From the NCBI RefSeq assembly GCF_014643835.1, contig NZ_BMKD01000005.1:62001-126000 (forward strand): a stretch of 64,000 nt of DNA. Direction: 5' to 3'. Positions within the stretch are counted from its first letter, which is position 1. Each line of letters begins with the position of its first letter. Both the position numbers and the translations under genes were made by a program. The notes below the pieces were generated by a model that saw nothing but the letters and a program-made list of their open reading frames with translations, did not search any database and was not told the origin of the DNA. This stretch comes from Mucilaginibacter rubeus (GTDB lineage Bacteria; Bacteroidota; Bacteroidia; Sphingobacteriales; Sphingobacteriaceae). Below, piece after piece: positions 52,284-61,321 of the stretch.

Positions 52284-54731
52284 ATGAAAGCTATCATACA
52301 CAACATATTTTATACACTGCTGCTTGTTGCTATCAGCTGTAGTGTATCCTTTGCCCAGCAGGCCGCGCCTGCCGCCAAGGTATCCGGGGCCTTACTCAAT
52401 GAACAGGGCAAACCACTTGATTATGCAACTGTAAGCCTTTTGCGCGCATCTGATTCAACCGTGGTTAAAGGAGCCTTAAGTAACGATGCCGGTGTTTATG
52501 TTTTTGACAACATAAAAGCGGGCAACTATATTATTAAAGCCACTGTTGTTGGCTATCAAAAAGCTGTAAGCAAAAGCTTCACCGTGCCTGCAAATACACC
52601 GCATGTTACAGCTCCTGCTTTAAACCTGCACACAGGCAGTACCGAATTAAAGGGAGTAACTATTACTGCTACCAAACCGCTCATTGAACGTAAAATTGAC
52701 CGTACGGTAATGAACGTTGAAAACAGCGTACTTGCAGCTGGCAACACAGCCATGGAAATTTTGGAACGTGCACCGGGCGTTACTGTTGATAAGGACGATA
52801 ACATCAGCCTGAAAGGCAAACAAGGCGTAACTGTCATGATCAATGACAAGCTAACCTATCTTACGGCAGCGCAGCTGGCTACTTTATTACGTTCAACTGA
52901 TGGCAATACCATTAAATCTATCGAGATCATTACCAACCCATCGGCAAAATATGATGCAGCAGGCAACTCAGGGATCATCAACATCAAATTAAAAAAGAAT
53001 ACACAATCGGGCACAAACGGCAGTATCACTGTAGGTGGTGCCAAAAGCAAATACTGGCGCGATAACAGCAGCCTAAACCTTAATCACAAACAAGGCAATC
53101 TCAATGTATTTACCTCATTAAGTAGGGGTGATAACAAACGTGGCCACGATATTGGCATTGACCGTATCATTACTGATTCGCTTGGCAATAAAACTTATTT
53201 CAACCAGAAATCAAGCCTGCCAAGCATCAACCATTACAACAACTATCGTTTAGGTGCCGATTATGACCTAACCCCAAAACATACCATAGGTTTTGTGGTA
53301 AGCGGCTATTCAAACAGCGAAAAAGACTTGAATGATAACCGCACAATTATCGGCAAACAATTTGGGGTGCCTGATTCATCGTTGCGCACTACATCAGATA
53401 TCAGGCAAACCTATAAAAACTTTGCCCTTAACCTTAACGACAGGCTTAAGCTTGATACCAGCGGCCAGGAACTGAGCATTGATTTGGATTACTCTAAATT
53501 CAAAAACAACTCCAATGCCATGTACAATACCGATTATTTTTTACCTGATGGAAGTATACAGCATGAACCACAAATGCTGCGTAACCAAACACCTTCAACC
53601 ATAAGCATCTACACCGGTAAGGCTGACTACACCAAACCGCTTACCAAAACCATCAAACTGGAAGCCGGGGTAAAATTCAGCAGTGTTAAAACCGATAATG
53701 ACCTGCAAGCGCAGATCTTCAGCAACGGTGCTTATATTAATGATACTACACGTACCAACCGGTTTATTTATACCGAAAAAATCAACGCCGGATATTTGAA
53801 CCTGAACAAACAGTTCAAAAAATTCTCGGTACAATTAGGCTTACGTGCCGAGCAAACCCGGTCTACAGGTAACCTGATTGGCAGTACACCTGTTAAGAGG
53901 AGTTATTTAAACCTGTTCCCAAGCGTGTTTATTAACCAAACCATTAATGATAAAAACGAGATAAGCTTTTCATACAGCCGCCGTATCGACCGTCCGGGCT
54001 ATGACGATCTGAACCCTTTTGTTTATTACCTTGACCCTTACACTTATTCGCAAGGTAATGCGTTCCTGAACCCGCAATACACTCAAAATTTTGAGCTTAA
54101 TTATACTTATAATAAAACTATCAATGTAAGCCTTGGTTACAGTCACACAACCGATGCTATTACAGAGCTGATTTTAACAGAAGGCAAGCGTTCATTTGAA
54201 ACACATCAAAACCTGCAAACACAAACCGGTTACAATGTCAACATCAACACACCATTCACCATTACCAAATGGTGGGAGGGCAATGTTAACGCAACCGCGT
54301 TTTACCTGGGCTTTAAGTCGGATACCCTTGCTGGTCAAAAGTTCAATGATGGGCAATGGGCTTTCCAGGGCCGTACAACACAAACATTCAAGTTTGCAGG
54401 CTACCGCTTTGAAGTAACCGGCGATTATCAATCATCATTAACCTACGGCATTTACAAGATCAGACCACGCTACTCAGTAGATATGGGTGTCAGTAAATCA
54501 TTCATGGAAAAGAAATTCAACATCAAAGCTTCATGCGATGACATCTTCAACATCCGCCGCAATGACTTGAGCAGCCAGGTGGTGAACAATAACTTTGTTA
54601 TCAAACAAAAAAATGATACCCGGGTAATGCGCCTTACTTTTACTTATAACTTTGGTAACAGTTCTATCAAAATGCGTCAGCACCGCAGCGGCGCCGATGA
54701 TGAAAAAGGAAGGGTAAAGGGGAATAATTAA
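52284..54731 (+). CDS. TonB-dependent-receptor-like outer-membrane protein (OMP_b-brl_3 type)
   Basis: An 815-residue exported protein: signal peptide ending near residue 25, carboxypeptidase-D regulatory-like domain (about 33-110, GALLNEQGKPLDYATVSLLR), a plug-like part (TEIKGVTITATKPLIE-like stretch near 120, VENSVLAAGNTAMEILERAPG, VMINDKLTYLTAAQLATLL) and a barrel of the outer-membrane beta-barrel family. The barrel end (FNYNFGNSSIKMRQ-like, then a charged tail) differs from SusC. Its substrate is unknown. The TAA stop codon is the first part of a 28-bp repeat arm. Confidence 0.92.
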   Translation: MKAIIHNIFYTLLLVAISCSVSFAQQAAPAAKVSGALLNEQGKPLDYATVSLLRASDSTVVKGALSNDAGVYVFDNIKAGNYIIKATVVGYQKAVSKSFTVPANTPHVTAPALNLHTGSTELKGVTITATKPLIERKIDRTVMNVENSVLAAGNTAMEILERAPGVTVDKDDNISLKGKQGVTVMINDKLTYLTAAQLATLLRSTDGNTIKSIEIITNPSAKYDAAGNSGIINIKLKKNTQSGTNGSITVGGAKSKYWRDNSSLNLNHKQGNLNVFTSLSRGDNKRGHDIGIDRIITDSLGNKTYFNQKSSLPSINHYNNYRLGADYDLTPKHTIGFVVSGYSNSEKDLNDNRTIIGKQFGVPDSSLRTTSDIRQTYKNFALNLNDRLKLDTSGQELSIDLDYSKFKNNSNAMYNTDYFLPDGSIQHEPQMLRNQTPSTISIYTGKADYTKPLTKTIKLEAGVKFSSVKTDNDLQAQIFSNGAYINDTTRTNRFIYTEKINAGYLNLNKQFKKFSVQLGLRAEQTRSTGNLIGSTPVKRSYLNLFPSVFINQTINDKNEISFSYSRRIDRPGYDDLNPFVYYLDPYTYSQGNAFLNPQYTQNFELNYTYNKTINVSLGYSHTTDAITELILTEGKRSFETHQNLQTQTGYNVNINTPFTITKWWEGNVNATAFYLGFKSDTLAGQKFNDGQWAFQGRTTQTFKFAGYRFEVTGDYQSSLTYGIYKIRPRYSVDMGVSKSFMEKKFNIKASCDDIFNIRRNDLSSQVVNNNFVIKQKNDTRVMRLTFTYNFGNSSIKMRQHRSGADDEKGRVKGNN

Positions 54732-54868
54732 CCCCCCAGCCCCCTGAAGGGGGAGCCTTTGATTAGCATGGCTATAAGTTAAAAGTAAAGGGCTTGTTTC
54801 CAAAATGGAACAAGCCCTTTACTTTTAAAGCGATGTCGCTGCTCCCCCTTCAGGGGGCTGGGGGGTTA
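54729..54868. repeat. Palindromic element whose arms contain both flanking stop codons
   Basis: 28-nt arms 54729-54756 (TAACCCCCCAGCCCCCTGAA then GGGGGAGC) and 54841-54868 are perfect reverse complements. The outermost TAA of each arm is the stop codon of the converging gene (52284-54731 and 54866-57373). The centre holds a further terminator hairpin (54781-54826). Confidence 0.92.
54781..54826. terminator. Bidirectional terminator in the centre of the element
   Basis: Arms AAAAGTAAAGGGCTTGTTTCC (54781-54801) and GGAACAAGCCCTTTACTTTT (54807-54826), 20 bp with a single T bulge, flanked by A/T runs. Confidence 0.85.
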
Positions 54869-57373
54869 CTGTCCCACCATAAATACGGCATTACTGAATA
54901 ACAGCTTACCGTTTTCCCAGAAGCTGCGGAACAGCGGATCATCAACCATATAAACTACCGAACCGCGGCCCATGGGCTGTACGCCAAGCAGCAAACCGTT
55001 TATGATCTTCTTTTTTGATTCGGCACCCACAAAGCCTGATACGTAACTATCCTTTTTTATAGTGCCTACGTTCCAGCCATCATCGCCAGAGAAAAGATCA
55101 TAGATATCATCATTCAACTTTAATGAATAGTAGTAATCCGGCAAACCGAAGCCAAGCGGATGTGTATTATCAAGGTTCAGTTTATAAATAGCACCGGGGA
55201 TGGACTCGCTAAGCGCTAACCGGTCGCGATCTCCATATAATTTAACGGTTTTATCCTTGTCCTTTTCTTTATCCTTGTCTTCTTTTTTCTCTTCCTTATG
55301 CTTAATCAGGAAGCCTTTTTTATCAACCAGTAATGATACAGCATTATCCACGGCTATCAGCTTACCGCCATCACGGATCCAGTTCTGTAATTTCTCTGAA
55401 GGAAAATCTTCATAACGCCCATCGGGGCAAATCACTACGTCAAACTCGCCCAGTTTTGTGCGACTTAAATCCTGGTACCTTATTAAAGTGACCGGATATC
55501 CAATTTGTGCCTCAAACAAATGCCAAACCTCACCCATTGCTTCGGAGTTTATACCATCTCCGGCAATCAATGCTATTTTAGGCTGATGGATATACCTTAC
55601 CGCATCCGAACCGATATCCGATCCTTTATCAACAAAGCCTGTTGAAATAGGGGTGATCTCCTGATTAAGTGATGCAGCGGTTTGAGTAACCACCTGGTCA
55701 AAATCGGCCAGATCGTTGCCTGCACGGGTAACAATTAATGAACCTGCTGTGAATTGCCTGCCCCCTGCTTCAAATGGCTTTTCGGCATAACGCACTTTAA
55801 TCTTCTTTTTAAGCAAAGCGGCCAAAAATTTCACATCGTTAACCGATTGCCATGCCGATACATAAGCATAGGCATGGGTATTTACCAGCGGCTTAGGTGC
55901 AGCAACACTCCACTCGGTGCTGGCAGGCTTAAATGATTCTTTTAACCCATAGGCCTTTAAACCATAAGCGTATGGAAGCGACCATGCTGTAATATCATAT
56001 GTATTAGAGTCCGGGATAAAAGTTTTGGGCTCCAAAAGCACATGCAGTAATACTGCTTTAGGCTGATAGGCATTAACTACCAGATCGTTTGCGCCAACAT
56101 TATATTGCTCCGTTTTTTGGGTAACATAGTTAAAGCCAGTAACGGTTTTATTAGCTAAGCCAAAACCATACTGGATGCCGTTGCGGCCCAGCATTTTTGC
56201 CAACGCGTTAATTTTATTATTGTTATCGTTTTTAATAACATAGGTTTTGTAATCGCCCGGGGGATTGGCCCGACTGTTGTCAAAAAACTTTTTATACTCA
56301 TCCAAAAGCTTTTGAGTATTTAACGCGGCTATTTCAAGCGTGCTTAAACTTGTTGAATGGTGATGGGCCACACGTTGCACCAAGGTAAGGGTATCGCCAC
56401 TGCGGGTAACCACAGCCAAACCGGCACTGATACCACCTTGCTCATACGTCATGCCGATAGAGCCATTGTATAAAGGATAAGTATCGCCATATGATGGGTA
56501 CAGTAAATCAAACTCGTATTTTGTAAAATACATCCAGCCGTTCTGGTCAAAGTACTTGGCATTGTTTTTACCAATGGTGATCTGGAACTGGCGTTGCCAT
56601 TGGGTAATATCTTTATGGTAAGGCTCGGCAGCAGGGGCAAAGTAATAAGGTGCGTTGTAACCCTGCTCATGGTAGTCAACATGAACCTGCGGCAGCCATT
56701 GGTTGTATAAGCCTACGCGGGCCTGGGTTTCTTTTTGCTGCTGCCAGGCCCAATCACGGTTAAGGTCAAAATAAAAATGGTTTACCCTGCCTCCCGGCCA
56801 TGGTTCAACGTGCTCGCGCGATGTTGGGCTGGGATCTGGCGCAGCGCCAACTACCGAATTATAAAAATTAACATAGCGGTCGCGCCCATCGGGGTTTAAA
56901 CAAGGATCGATAACAACAACCATATTTTTAAGCCAGGCTTTAGTAGCAGCATTTGCCGGATCAACCATGTCAAACAAAGTCCACATCGAAGCTTCGCTTG
57001 ATGCAGGCTCGTTACCATGTACATTATAGCTTAGCCAGGTAACAACAGGCATGGCAGTGCTGCCGCCACCGCTTTCAATCCCGGCCAGTTTAAGGTTATT
57101 ATGACGGATCTCTTCCAGCCTGCCAATATTTTCATCAGAAGCGATGAACATCGCCAGTAAAGGCCGGCCCTCGTTGGTAGTACCAAACTGCTGAAGTTTT
57201 ACATTTTTTGAAACCGACGCAACGTATCTAAAATATTCGGCGATACGATAATGTGGAGTAAAATGCTCACCCAGTTTATAACCCAGGAACTCCTGCGGCG
57301 ATTGGATCTTTTGCGCAAAGGCCGGGCAAAAAAAACTTACAAATACAAAAAGGAGTAAATGTTTTTTTATCAT
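54866..57373 (-). CDS. M14-family zinc carboxypeptidase-like protein
   Basis: An 835-residue exported protein (signal MIKKHLLLFVFVSFFCPAFA). The N-terminal half is an M14 zinc peptidase domain: zinc ligands His119 and Glu122 in NVHGNEPASSEAS, the Arg/Asn region NPDGRDRYVNFYN, a third His in VHVDYHEQG (231 or 235), and a likely catalytic Glu further on. The second half (about 420-835) has ThiJ/DJ-1-like or glutamine-amidotransferase-like features (FDVVICPDGRYEDFPSEKL) and a Lys/Asp/Glu-rich run near 705. It probably cleaves peptides in the periplasm. Its stop codon lies in a repeat arm. Confidence 0.88.
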   Translation of the reverse strand: MIKKHLLLFVFVSFFCPAFAQKIQSPQEFLGYKLGEHFTPHYRIAEYFRYVASVSKNVKLQQFGTTNEGRPLLAMFIASDENIGRLEEIRHNNLKLAGIESGGGSTAMPVVTWLSYNVHGNEPASSEASMWTLFDMVDPANAATKAWLKNMVVVIDPCLNPDGRDRYVNFYNSVVGAAPDPSPTSREHVEPWPGGRVNHFYFDLNRDWAWQQQKETQARVGLYNQWLPQVHVDYHEQGYNAPYYFAPAAEPYHKDITQWQRQFQITIGKNNAKYFDQNGWMYFTKYEFDLLYPSYGDTYPLYNGSIGMTYEQGGISAGLAVVTRSGDTLTLVQRVAHHHSTSLSTLEIAALNTQKLLDEYKKFFDNSRANPPGDYKTYVIKNDNNNKINALAKMLGRNGIQYGFGLANKTVTGFNYVTQKTEQYNVGANDLVVNAYQPKAVLLHVLLEPKTFIPDSNTYDITAWSLPYAYGLKAYGLKESFKPASTEWSVAAPKPLVNTHAYAYVSAWQSVNDVKFLAALLKKKIKVRYAEKPFEAGGRQFTAGSLIVTRAGNDLADFDQVVTQTAASLNQEITPISTGFVDKGSDIGSDAVRYIHQPKIALIAGDGINSEAMGEVWHLFEAQIGYPVTLIRYQDLSRTKLGEFDVVICPDGRYEDFPSEKLQNWIRDGGKLIAVDNAVSLLVDKKGFLIKHKEEKKEDKDKEKDKDKTVKLYGDRDRLALSESIPGAIYKLNLDNTHPLGFGLPDYYYSLKLNDDIYDLFSGDDGWNVGTIKKDSYVSGFVGAESKKKIINGLLLGVQPMGRGSVVYMVDDPLFRSFWENGKLLFSNAVFMVGQ

Positions 57374-57439
57374 AAATAAATAATAGATATATAGGAGAAA
57401 AGAGATAAGCTAATATGCAGAAAAATATTGGCAAATTGT

Positions 57440-57600
57440 TAGATGTGCAAATTTCAGATGTGCAGATATGTAAATGATTAGAAATCATACTGAATTTATT
57501 TATAAAAACACAAAACAAATAGGATGCGCATTATCTAAAATTTGCACATCTGAAATCCGCACATTTATAATCTGAAATCTGCACATTTGCATATCTGCAA
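57440..57600. repeat. Degenerate repeats of a TCTGAAATCTGCACATTTG-type unit
   Basis: TCTGAAATCCGCACATTT (57550-57567) and TCTGAAATCTGCACATTT (57571-57588) are direct repeats with one difference. AGATGTGCAAATTT (57441-57454) is an exact inverted copy of 57538-57551. It fills the promoter region between the M14 and recQ genes. Confidence 0.7.
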
Positions 57601-57609
57601 TTAACAAAC

Positions 57610-59787
57610 ATGACACCTATCCAGGCCCTGCAAAAATACTTTGGTTATAGTACCTTCAGGCATGAGCAGGAGGCTATCATTCAAAATATACTTAAGGGGC
57701 AGGATGTAATGGCGCTGATGCCTACCGGTGGCGGCAAATCATTGTGCTACCAGTTACCTGCTGTTCTGCTCGATGGGCTGACCATTGTAATATCACCGCT
57801 TATTGCGCTGATGAAAGACCAGGTAGATAGCCTGAACGTTAACGGCATCCCTGCGGCTTTCCTCAATTCGTCGTTAAATCCCGAGGAAACGAGGGTGCTT
57901 GTAAACCGGCTCCGAAACAATGAGATCAAACTACTTTACCTTGCCCCCGAACGTTTGTTCAGTGCCGAAAGCAAAGAAAATAAAGAAAGTAAGCTTATTC
58001 CTTTTTTAAAAACGCTGAAAGTTGCACAGATAGCTATTGACGAGGCACATTGTATCTCCTCTTGGGGACATGATTTCAGGCCTGAGTATTTAATGCTTGC
58101 CGGGCTTAAGGAAGAGTTTCCGTCGGTGCCGGTTATAGCACTTACGGCTACAGCCGATAAGCTTACGCAAAAAGATATCCTTGAAAAGCTCAACCTTCAT
58201 AAGCCGGCAATATTTGTATCCTCATTTAACAGGGCAAATATTACTTACCGCGTGGCGCCTAAAAAGAACAGCTTTAAACAGCTCATCGCCTTTTTAAATG
58301 AACATAAGGATGAGTCGGGGATTATTTATTGCCTATCCCGCAAATCTACCGAGGCCTTGGCCGAGGATTTAAAAGATGAAGGCTTTGCTGCAGAAGCCTA
58401 CCATGCCGGATTAAGCAACGAAATAAAAGCCCGTAACCAGGAAGCATTTTTGCGAGATGATATCAAAATCATTGTAGCTACCATCGCCTTTGGTATGGGC
58501 ATCAATAAATCAAACGCGCGTTATGTAGTGCATGTTGATCTGCCTAAAAACATTGAAGGCTATTACCAGGAAACAGGCCGGGCAGGGCGCGATGGGCTTC
58601 CATCGGAAGCATTGTTGCTTTACTCGCCCGGCGATGCTATGAAGCTGCAGGCTTTTGCCAAAGTAGAGGGTAACGAGCAGCAAAGCCGCATTATGCTTAA
58701 CAAGCTTAATGATATGGTTAAATATTGCCAGCTGCTCTCCTGCCGCCGGCAATACCTGATGAAATATTTTGATGAGGAATTTCCTGCCAAATGCGGCTCA
58801 TGCGATGTTTGCTTAACCGAATATAAACGTTTTGATGGCACGCTGATCGCTCAAAAAGCGCTCTCGGCGGTAGCCCGGTTAAATGAACGTTTCGGGGCTA
58901 ACTATGTGATTGATTTTTTACGGGGATCAAAAAGCGATAAGATCCGTGAAGAACATAAGCAGTTAAAAACCTACGGTATCGGTGCAGATATCAGCAAGGC
59001 CGACTGGCAGCACCACATCCGCGAGTTGATTAGTATGGGCTATCTGCAAACCGACGGCGATGAATACCCGGTATTAAAACTTACCGCGCAGAGCACCGAC
59101 GTATTAAAGGGCGGGCAAAAGGTTGAGTTTATTGAGATAGAAAAAGTTGAAGAGGTTCACCATGAAGAAAACCTGCCTTATGAGATTCCGTTATTCAACC
59201 GGTTAAGGGAAGTTAGGCGGGGCATTGCCGAGGGTGAAAATGTACCGGCTTATGTTATTGTATCCGATGCTACACTGCAGGAAATGGCTACCTACCTACC
59301 GCAAAGTTTGGATGAACTGCGAATGATTTCTGGTTTTGGCGATATTAAACTGGCCCGTTATGGTCGCGAACTGCTTGAACCGGTTAAGATTTATTGTGCT
59401 GAAAAAGGCCTCGGCTCAAAAATAAAACAGAAATCGCCTAAACGGGAGCGGAAGGCGAAATCACCGGGGCAAACCAAATCTTCTTCGCGAAGCAATGATA
59501 CTAAAGCCGAAACGTTTAACCTATATCGCTCCGGAAAAACCGTTGCCGAAATAGCTGCTGAGCGCGGGTTCACTACAGCTACCATAGAAACACACCTGAG
59601 TTATTATGTACAAAACGGCGATCTGGATATCACCGAAATAGTTCCGCAGAAAAAGATCGCTGTTATTGCCGACGCCGTTGAAAGTTATGGAACTGAAAGA
59701 CTATCGCCCTTAAAAGAAGTTTTAGGCGATGATTACAGCTACGGTGAAATCAAAGCTGTAATTGGCTGGATGAACAAGGGGGAATAA
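57610..59787 (+). CDS. recQ: ATP-dependent DNA helicase RecQ
   Basis: A 725-residue protein in the RecQ order: Walker A (PTGGGKSLCYQLP, Gly40-Ser44), DEAH (IDEAHCISSWGHDFRPEY, around 142), the RecQ helicase core, a zinc/winged-helix RQC region with Cys residues (KYCQLLSCRRQYLMKYFDEE, CGSCDVC), and an HRDC domain (about 530-605, VSDATLQEMATYLPQSLDEL). It unwinds 3'-5' at forks and recombination intermediates. After the HRDC domain comes a basic linker and an additional HTH-like end (TFNLYRSGKTVAEIAAERGF, about 635-680), also found in other Bacteroidota RecQ proteins. Monocistronic. Confidence 0.97.
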   Translation: MTPIQALQKYFGYSTFRHEQEAIIQNILKGQDVMALMPTGGGKSLCYQLPAVLLDGLTIVISPLIALMKDQVDSLNVNGIPAAFLNSSLNPEETRVLVNRLRNNEIKLLYLAPERLFSAESKENKESKLIPFLKTLKVAQIAIDEAHCISSWGHDFRPEYLMLAGLKEEFPSVPVIALTATADKLTQKDILEKLNLHKPAIFVSSFNRANITYRVAPKKNSFKQLIAFLNEHKDESGIIYCLSRKSTEALAEDLKDEGFAAEAYHAGLSNEIKARNQEAFLRDDIKIIVATIAFGMGINKSNARYVVHVDLPKNIEGYYQETGRAGRDGLPSEALLLYSPGDAMKLQAFAKVEGNEQQSRIMLNKLNDMVKYCQLLSCRRQYLMKYFDEEFPAKCGSCDVCLTEYKRFDGTLIAQKALSAVARLNERFGANYVIDFLRGSKSDKIREEHKQLKTYGIGADISKADWQHHIRELISMGYLQTDGDEYPVLKLTAQSTDVLKGGQKVEFIEIEKVEEVHHEENLPYEIPLFNRLREVRRGIAEGENVPAYVIVSDATLQEMATYLPQSLDELRMISGFGDIKLARYGRELLEPVKIYCAEKGLGSKIKQKSPKRERKAKSPGQTKSSSRSNDTKAETFNLYRSGKTVAEIAAERGFTTATIETHLSYYVQNGDLDITEIVPQKKIAVIADAVESYGTERLSPLKEVLGDDYSYGEIKAVIGWMNKGE

Positions 59788-59812
59788 TTTTTGTTAAGTT
59801 TGAAAGAACAAT

Positions 59813-59919
59813 CTTGCGCTCGTTTGCAACGAGCGCTTAAAATGGGCTTGCGTTTAAAACGCAAGCCCGGCGATACAATCGCCGAGCCACGTTAAGCACT
59901 CGTTGCAAACGTGCGCAAG
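59813..59919. repeat. Nested palindromic repeat between recQ and murF
   Basis: Outer arms 59813-59840 and 59892-59919 (CTTGCGCTCGTTTGCAACGA...) match at 26 of 28 positions. Inner palindromes GGGCTTGCGTTTAAAACGCA...(59844-59868) and GGCGAT-ACA-ATCGCC (59869-59883) make a three-part structure. Confidence 0.88.
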
Positions 59920-59960
59920 CTAATGATGACATATTTTTGAATTGTATTTGTTCAACACAC

Positions 59961-61316
59961 ATGACTACCACAACCCAACTGTACGATATATACCTCAAAC
60001 ACCCCGTAATTAGCACCGACACCCGGAAGATAGTGCCTGGCAGTCTGTTCTTCGCCCTCAAAGGCGATAAGTTTGACGCCAACACTTTTGCACAAAAAGC
60101 AGTTGAGGCCGGTGCAGCTTACGCAGTAATTGATAACGCCGAATATCAACTGTGCGAACAGTATTTATTGGTTGAGGATGTTTTAACTACCTTGCAGGAT
60201 TTAGCGCGCCATCATCGCCGCCAGCTTGACATCCCGGTTATCGGACTTACAGGTACCAACGGAAAAACCACCACCAAAGAACTGATCAACGCCGTATTAT
60301 CGCAGCATTTTAAAACCCAGGCTACCCAAGGCAATTTAAATAACCATATTGGTGTACCACTTACAATTTTAACCATTGATGCCAGCCACGAGGTGGCCGT
60401 TATTGAAATGGGGGCCAATCACCAAAAAGAGATCGAGATGCTTTGCAGTATTGCTCAACCATCGCTTGGCTTAATTACCAATGTTGGTAAAGCGCATCTG
60501 GAAGGTTTTGGCGGAGTTGAAGGTGTAAAGAAGGGTAAAGGAGAGTTGTATGATTATTTTGCCCCCCTGCCCCCTAAAGGGAGAGTAAGCAAAACAGATG
60601 GTGCTGTCTTTATCAATAGCGATGATACTGTTTTAATGGAGATGGCTGCGGCCCGTCGTTTGCGTCATGTGGAGTATTATGGTACTGATGCCATTGATAA
60701 TCTCATTAGCGGTGAACTGTTGGAAAACTCTCCCTTACTTACTTTGGAGTGGACCAATAATAAAACCGGCGACAGCTATCAAGTTAAAACCCAGCTAACT
60801 GGTACTTATAACCTGCCCAATATTTTAGTAGCCATATGTATCGGAACATATCTCGGTTTACCGGCTAATGAAATCAACGCCGGCATCGAGAGTTATCAGC
60901 CTAAAAATAACCGCTCGCAAATTGTACAAACAGCTACTAATACGCTCATTTGCGATTATTACAATGCCAACCCAAGCAGCATGTTTGTAGCCATTGAAAA
61001 CGTGGGCAAAATTGAAGCAAAAAGGAAGGTACTTATTTTGGGCGATATGTTTGAAATGGGGCCGGAAGCGGCTGTTGAACATGCATCTGTTATCCGCAAA
61101 GCTATGGATACCGCTGTTGATGAACGCATCTTTATCGGAAAGGATTTTTTAGGTGCTTCGCAGTCCATGGATCATGGACCATTGACCATGGACAAGTTTT
61201 ATGAAACTGCCGAAGGTGCCATTGCTGCTTTGAAAGCACAGCCTATTACCAATTCAACTATCCTGATCAAAGGATCGAGAGGAATGGCTTTAGAGCGGTT
61301 GGTGGAGTTGTTTTAA
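59961..61316 (+). CDS. murF: UDP-N-acetylmuramoyl-tripeptide--D-alanyl-D-alanine ligase
   Basis: A 451-residue protein from the ATG at 59961. MurF joins D-Ala-D-Ala to the UDP-MurNAc tripeptide with ATP in the cytoplasm, the last soluble precursor step for peptidoglycan. Visible motifs: STDTRKIVPGSLFFAL, GLTGTNGKTTTKELI (ATP site, around 95-108), AVIEMGANHQKEIEML, NVGKAHLEGFGG, and CDYYNANPSSM. Two short in-frame stretches look like intruded repeats: APLPPKGRVSKTD (around 201-213) and SQSMDHGPLTMDK (around 400-412). The last 49 nt are duplicated 1.09 kb downstream. It should remain active, since all catalytic motifs are intact. Confidence 0.95.
   Translation: MTTTTQLYDIYLKHPVISTDTRKIVPGSLFFALKGDKFDANTFAQKAVEAGAAYAVIDNAEYQLCEQYLLVEDVLTTLQDLARHHRRQLDIPVIGLTGTNGKTTTKELINAVLSQHFKTQATQGNLNNHIGVPLTILTIDASHEVAVIEMGANHQKEIEMLCSIAQPSLGLITNVGKAHLEGFGGVEGVKKGKGELYDYFAPLPPKGRVSKTDGAVFINSDDTVLMEMAAARRLRHVEYYGTDAIDNLISGELLENSPLLTLEWTNNKTGDSYQVKTQLTGTYNLPNILVAICIGTYLGLPANEINAGIESYQPKNNRSQIVQTATNTLICDYYNANPSSMFVAIENVGKIEAKRKVLILGDMFEMGPEAAVEHASVIRKAMDTAVDERIFIGKDFLGASQSMDHGPLTMDKFYETAEGAIAALKAQPITNSTILIKGSRGMALERLVELF
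60561..60585 (+). repeat. C-rich palindromic repeat read in frame inside murF
   Basis: GCCCCCCTGCCCCCTAAAGG followed by GAGAG differs from the element arm at 54729-54756 at only three positions in the shared 24 nt. It is translated as about eight residues with Pro-Leu-Pro-Pro-Lys at the centre. Confidence 0.75.
61163..61193. repeat. GTCCATGG-type palindrome read in frame inside murF
   Basis: GTCCATG-GAT-CATGGAC (61163-61179) is a perfect hairpin and is followed by another CCATGGAC (61186-61193). It encodes the SMDHGPLTMD stretch. Confidence 0.7.
61268..61316 (+). repeat. Direct repeat, murF 3' end (left copy)
   Basis: The last 49 nt of murF, stop codon included, recur at 62356-62404 with three transition differences (46/49). 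Confidence 0.92.
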
Positions 61317-61321
61317 ACTAA

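Noticed and set aside
55200-55415. Ser/Leu-rich plus-strand frame in the M14 gene
   Set aside because: It is the reverse of a Lys/Asp/Glu-rich low-complexity run in the real protein.
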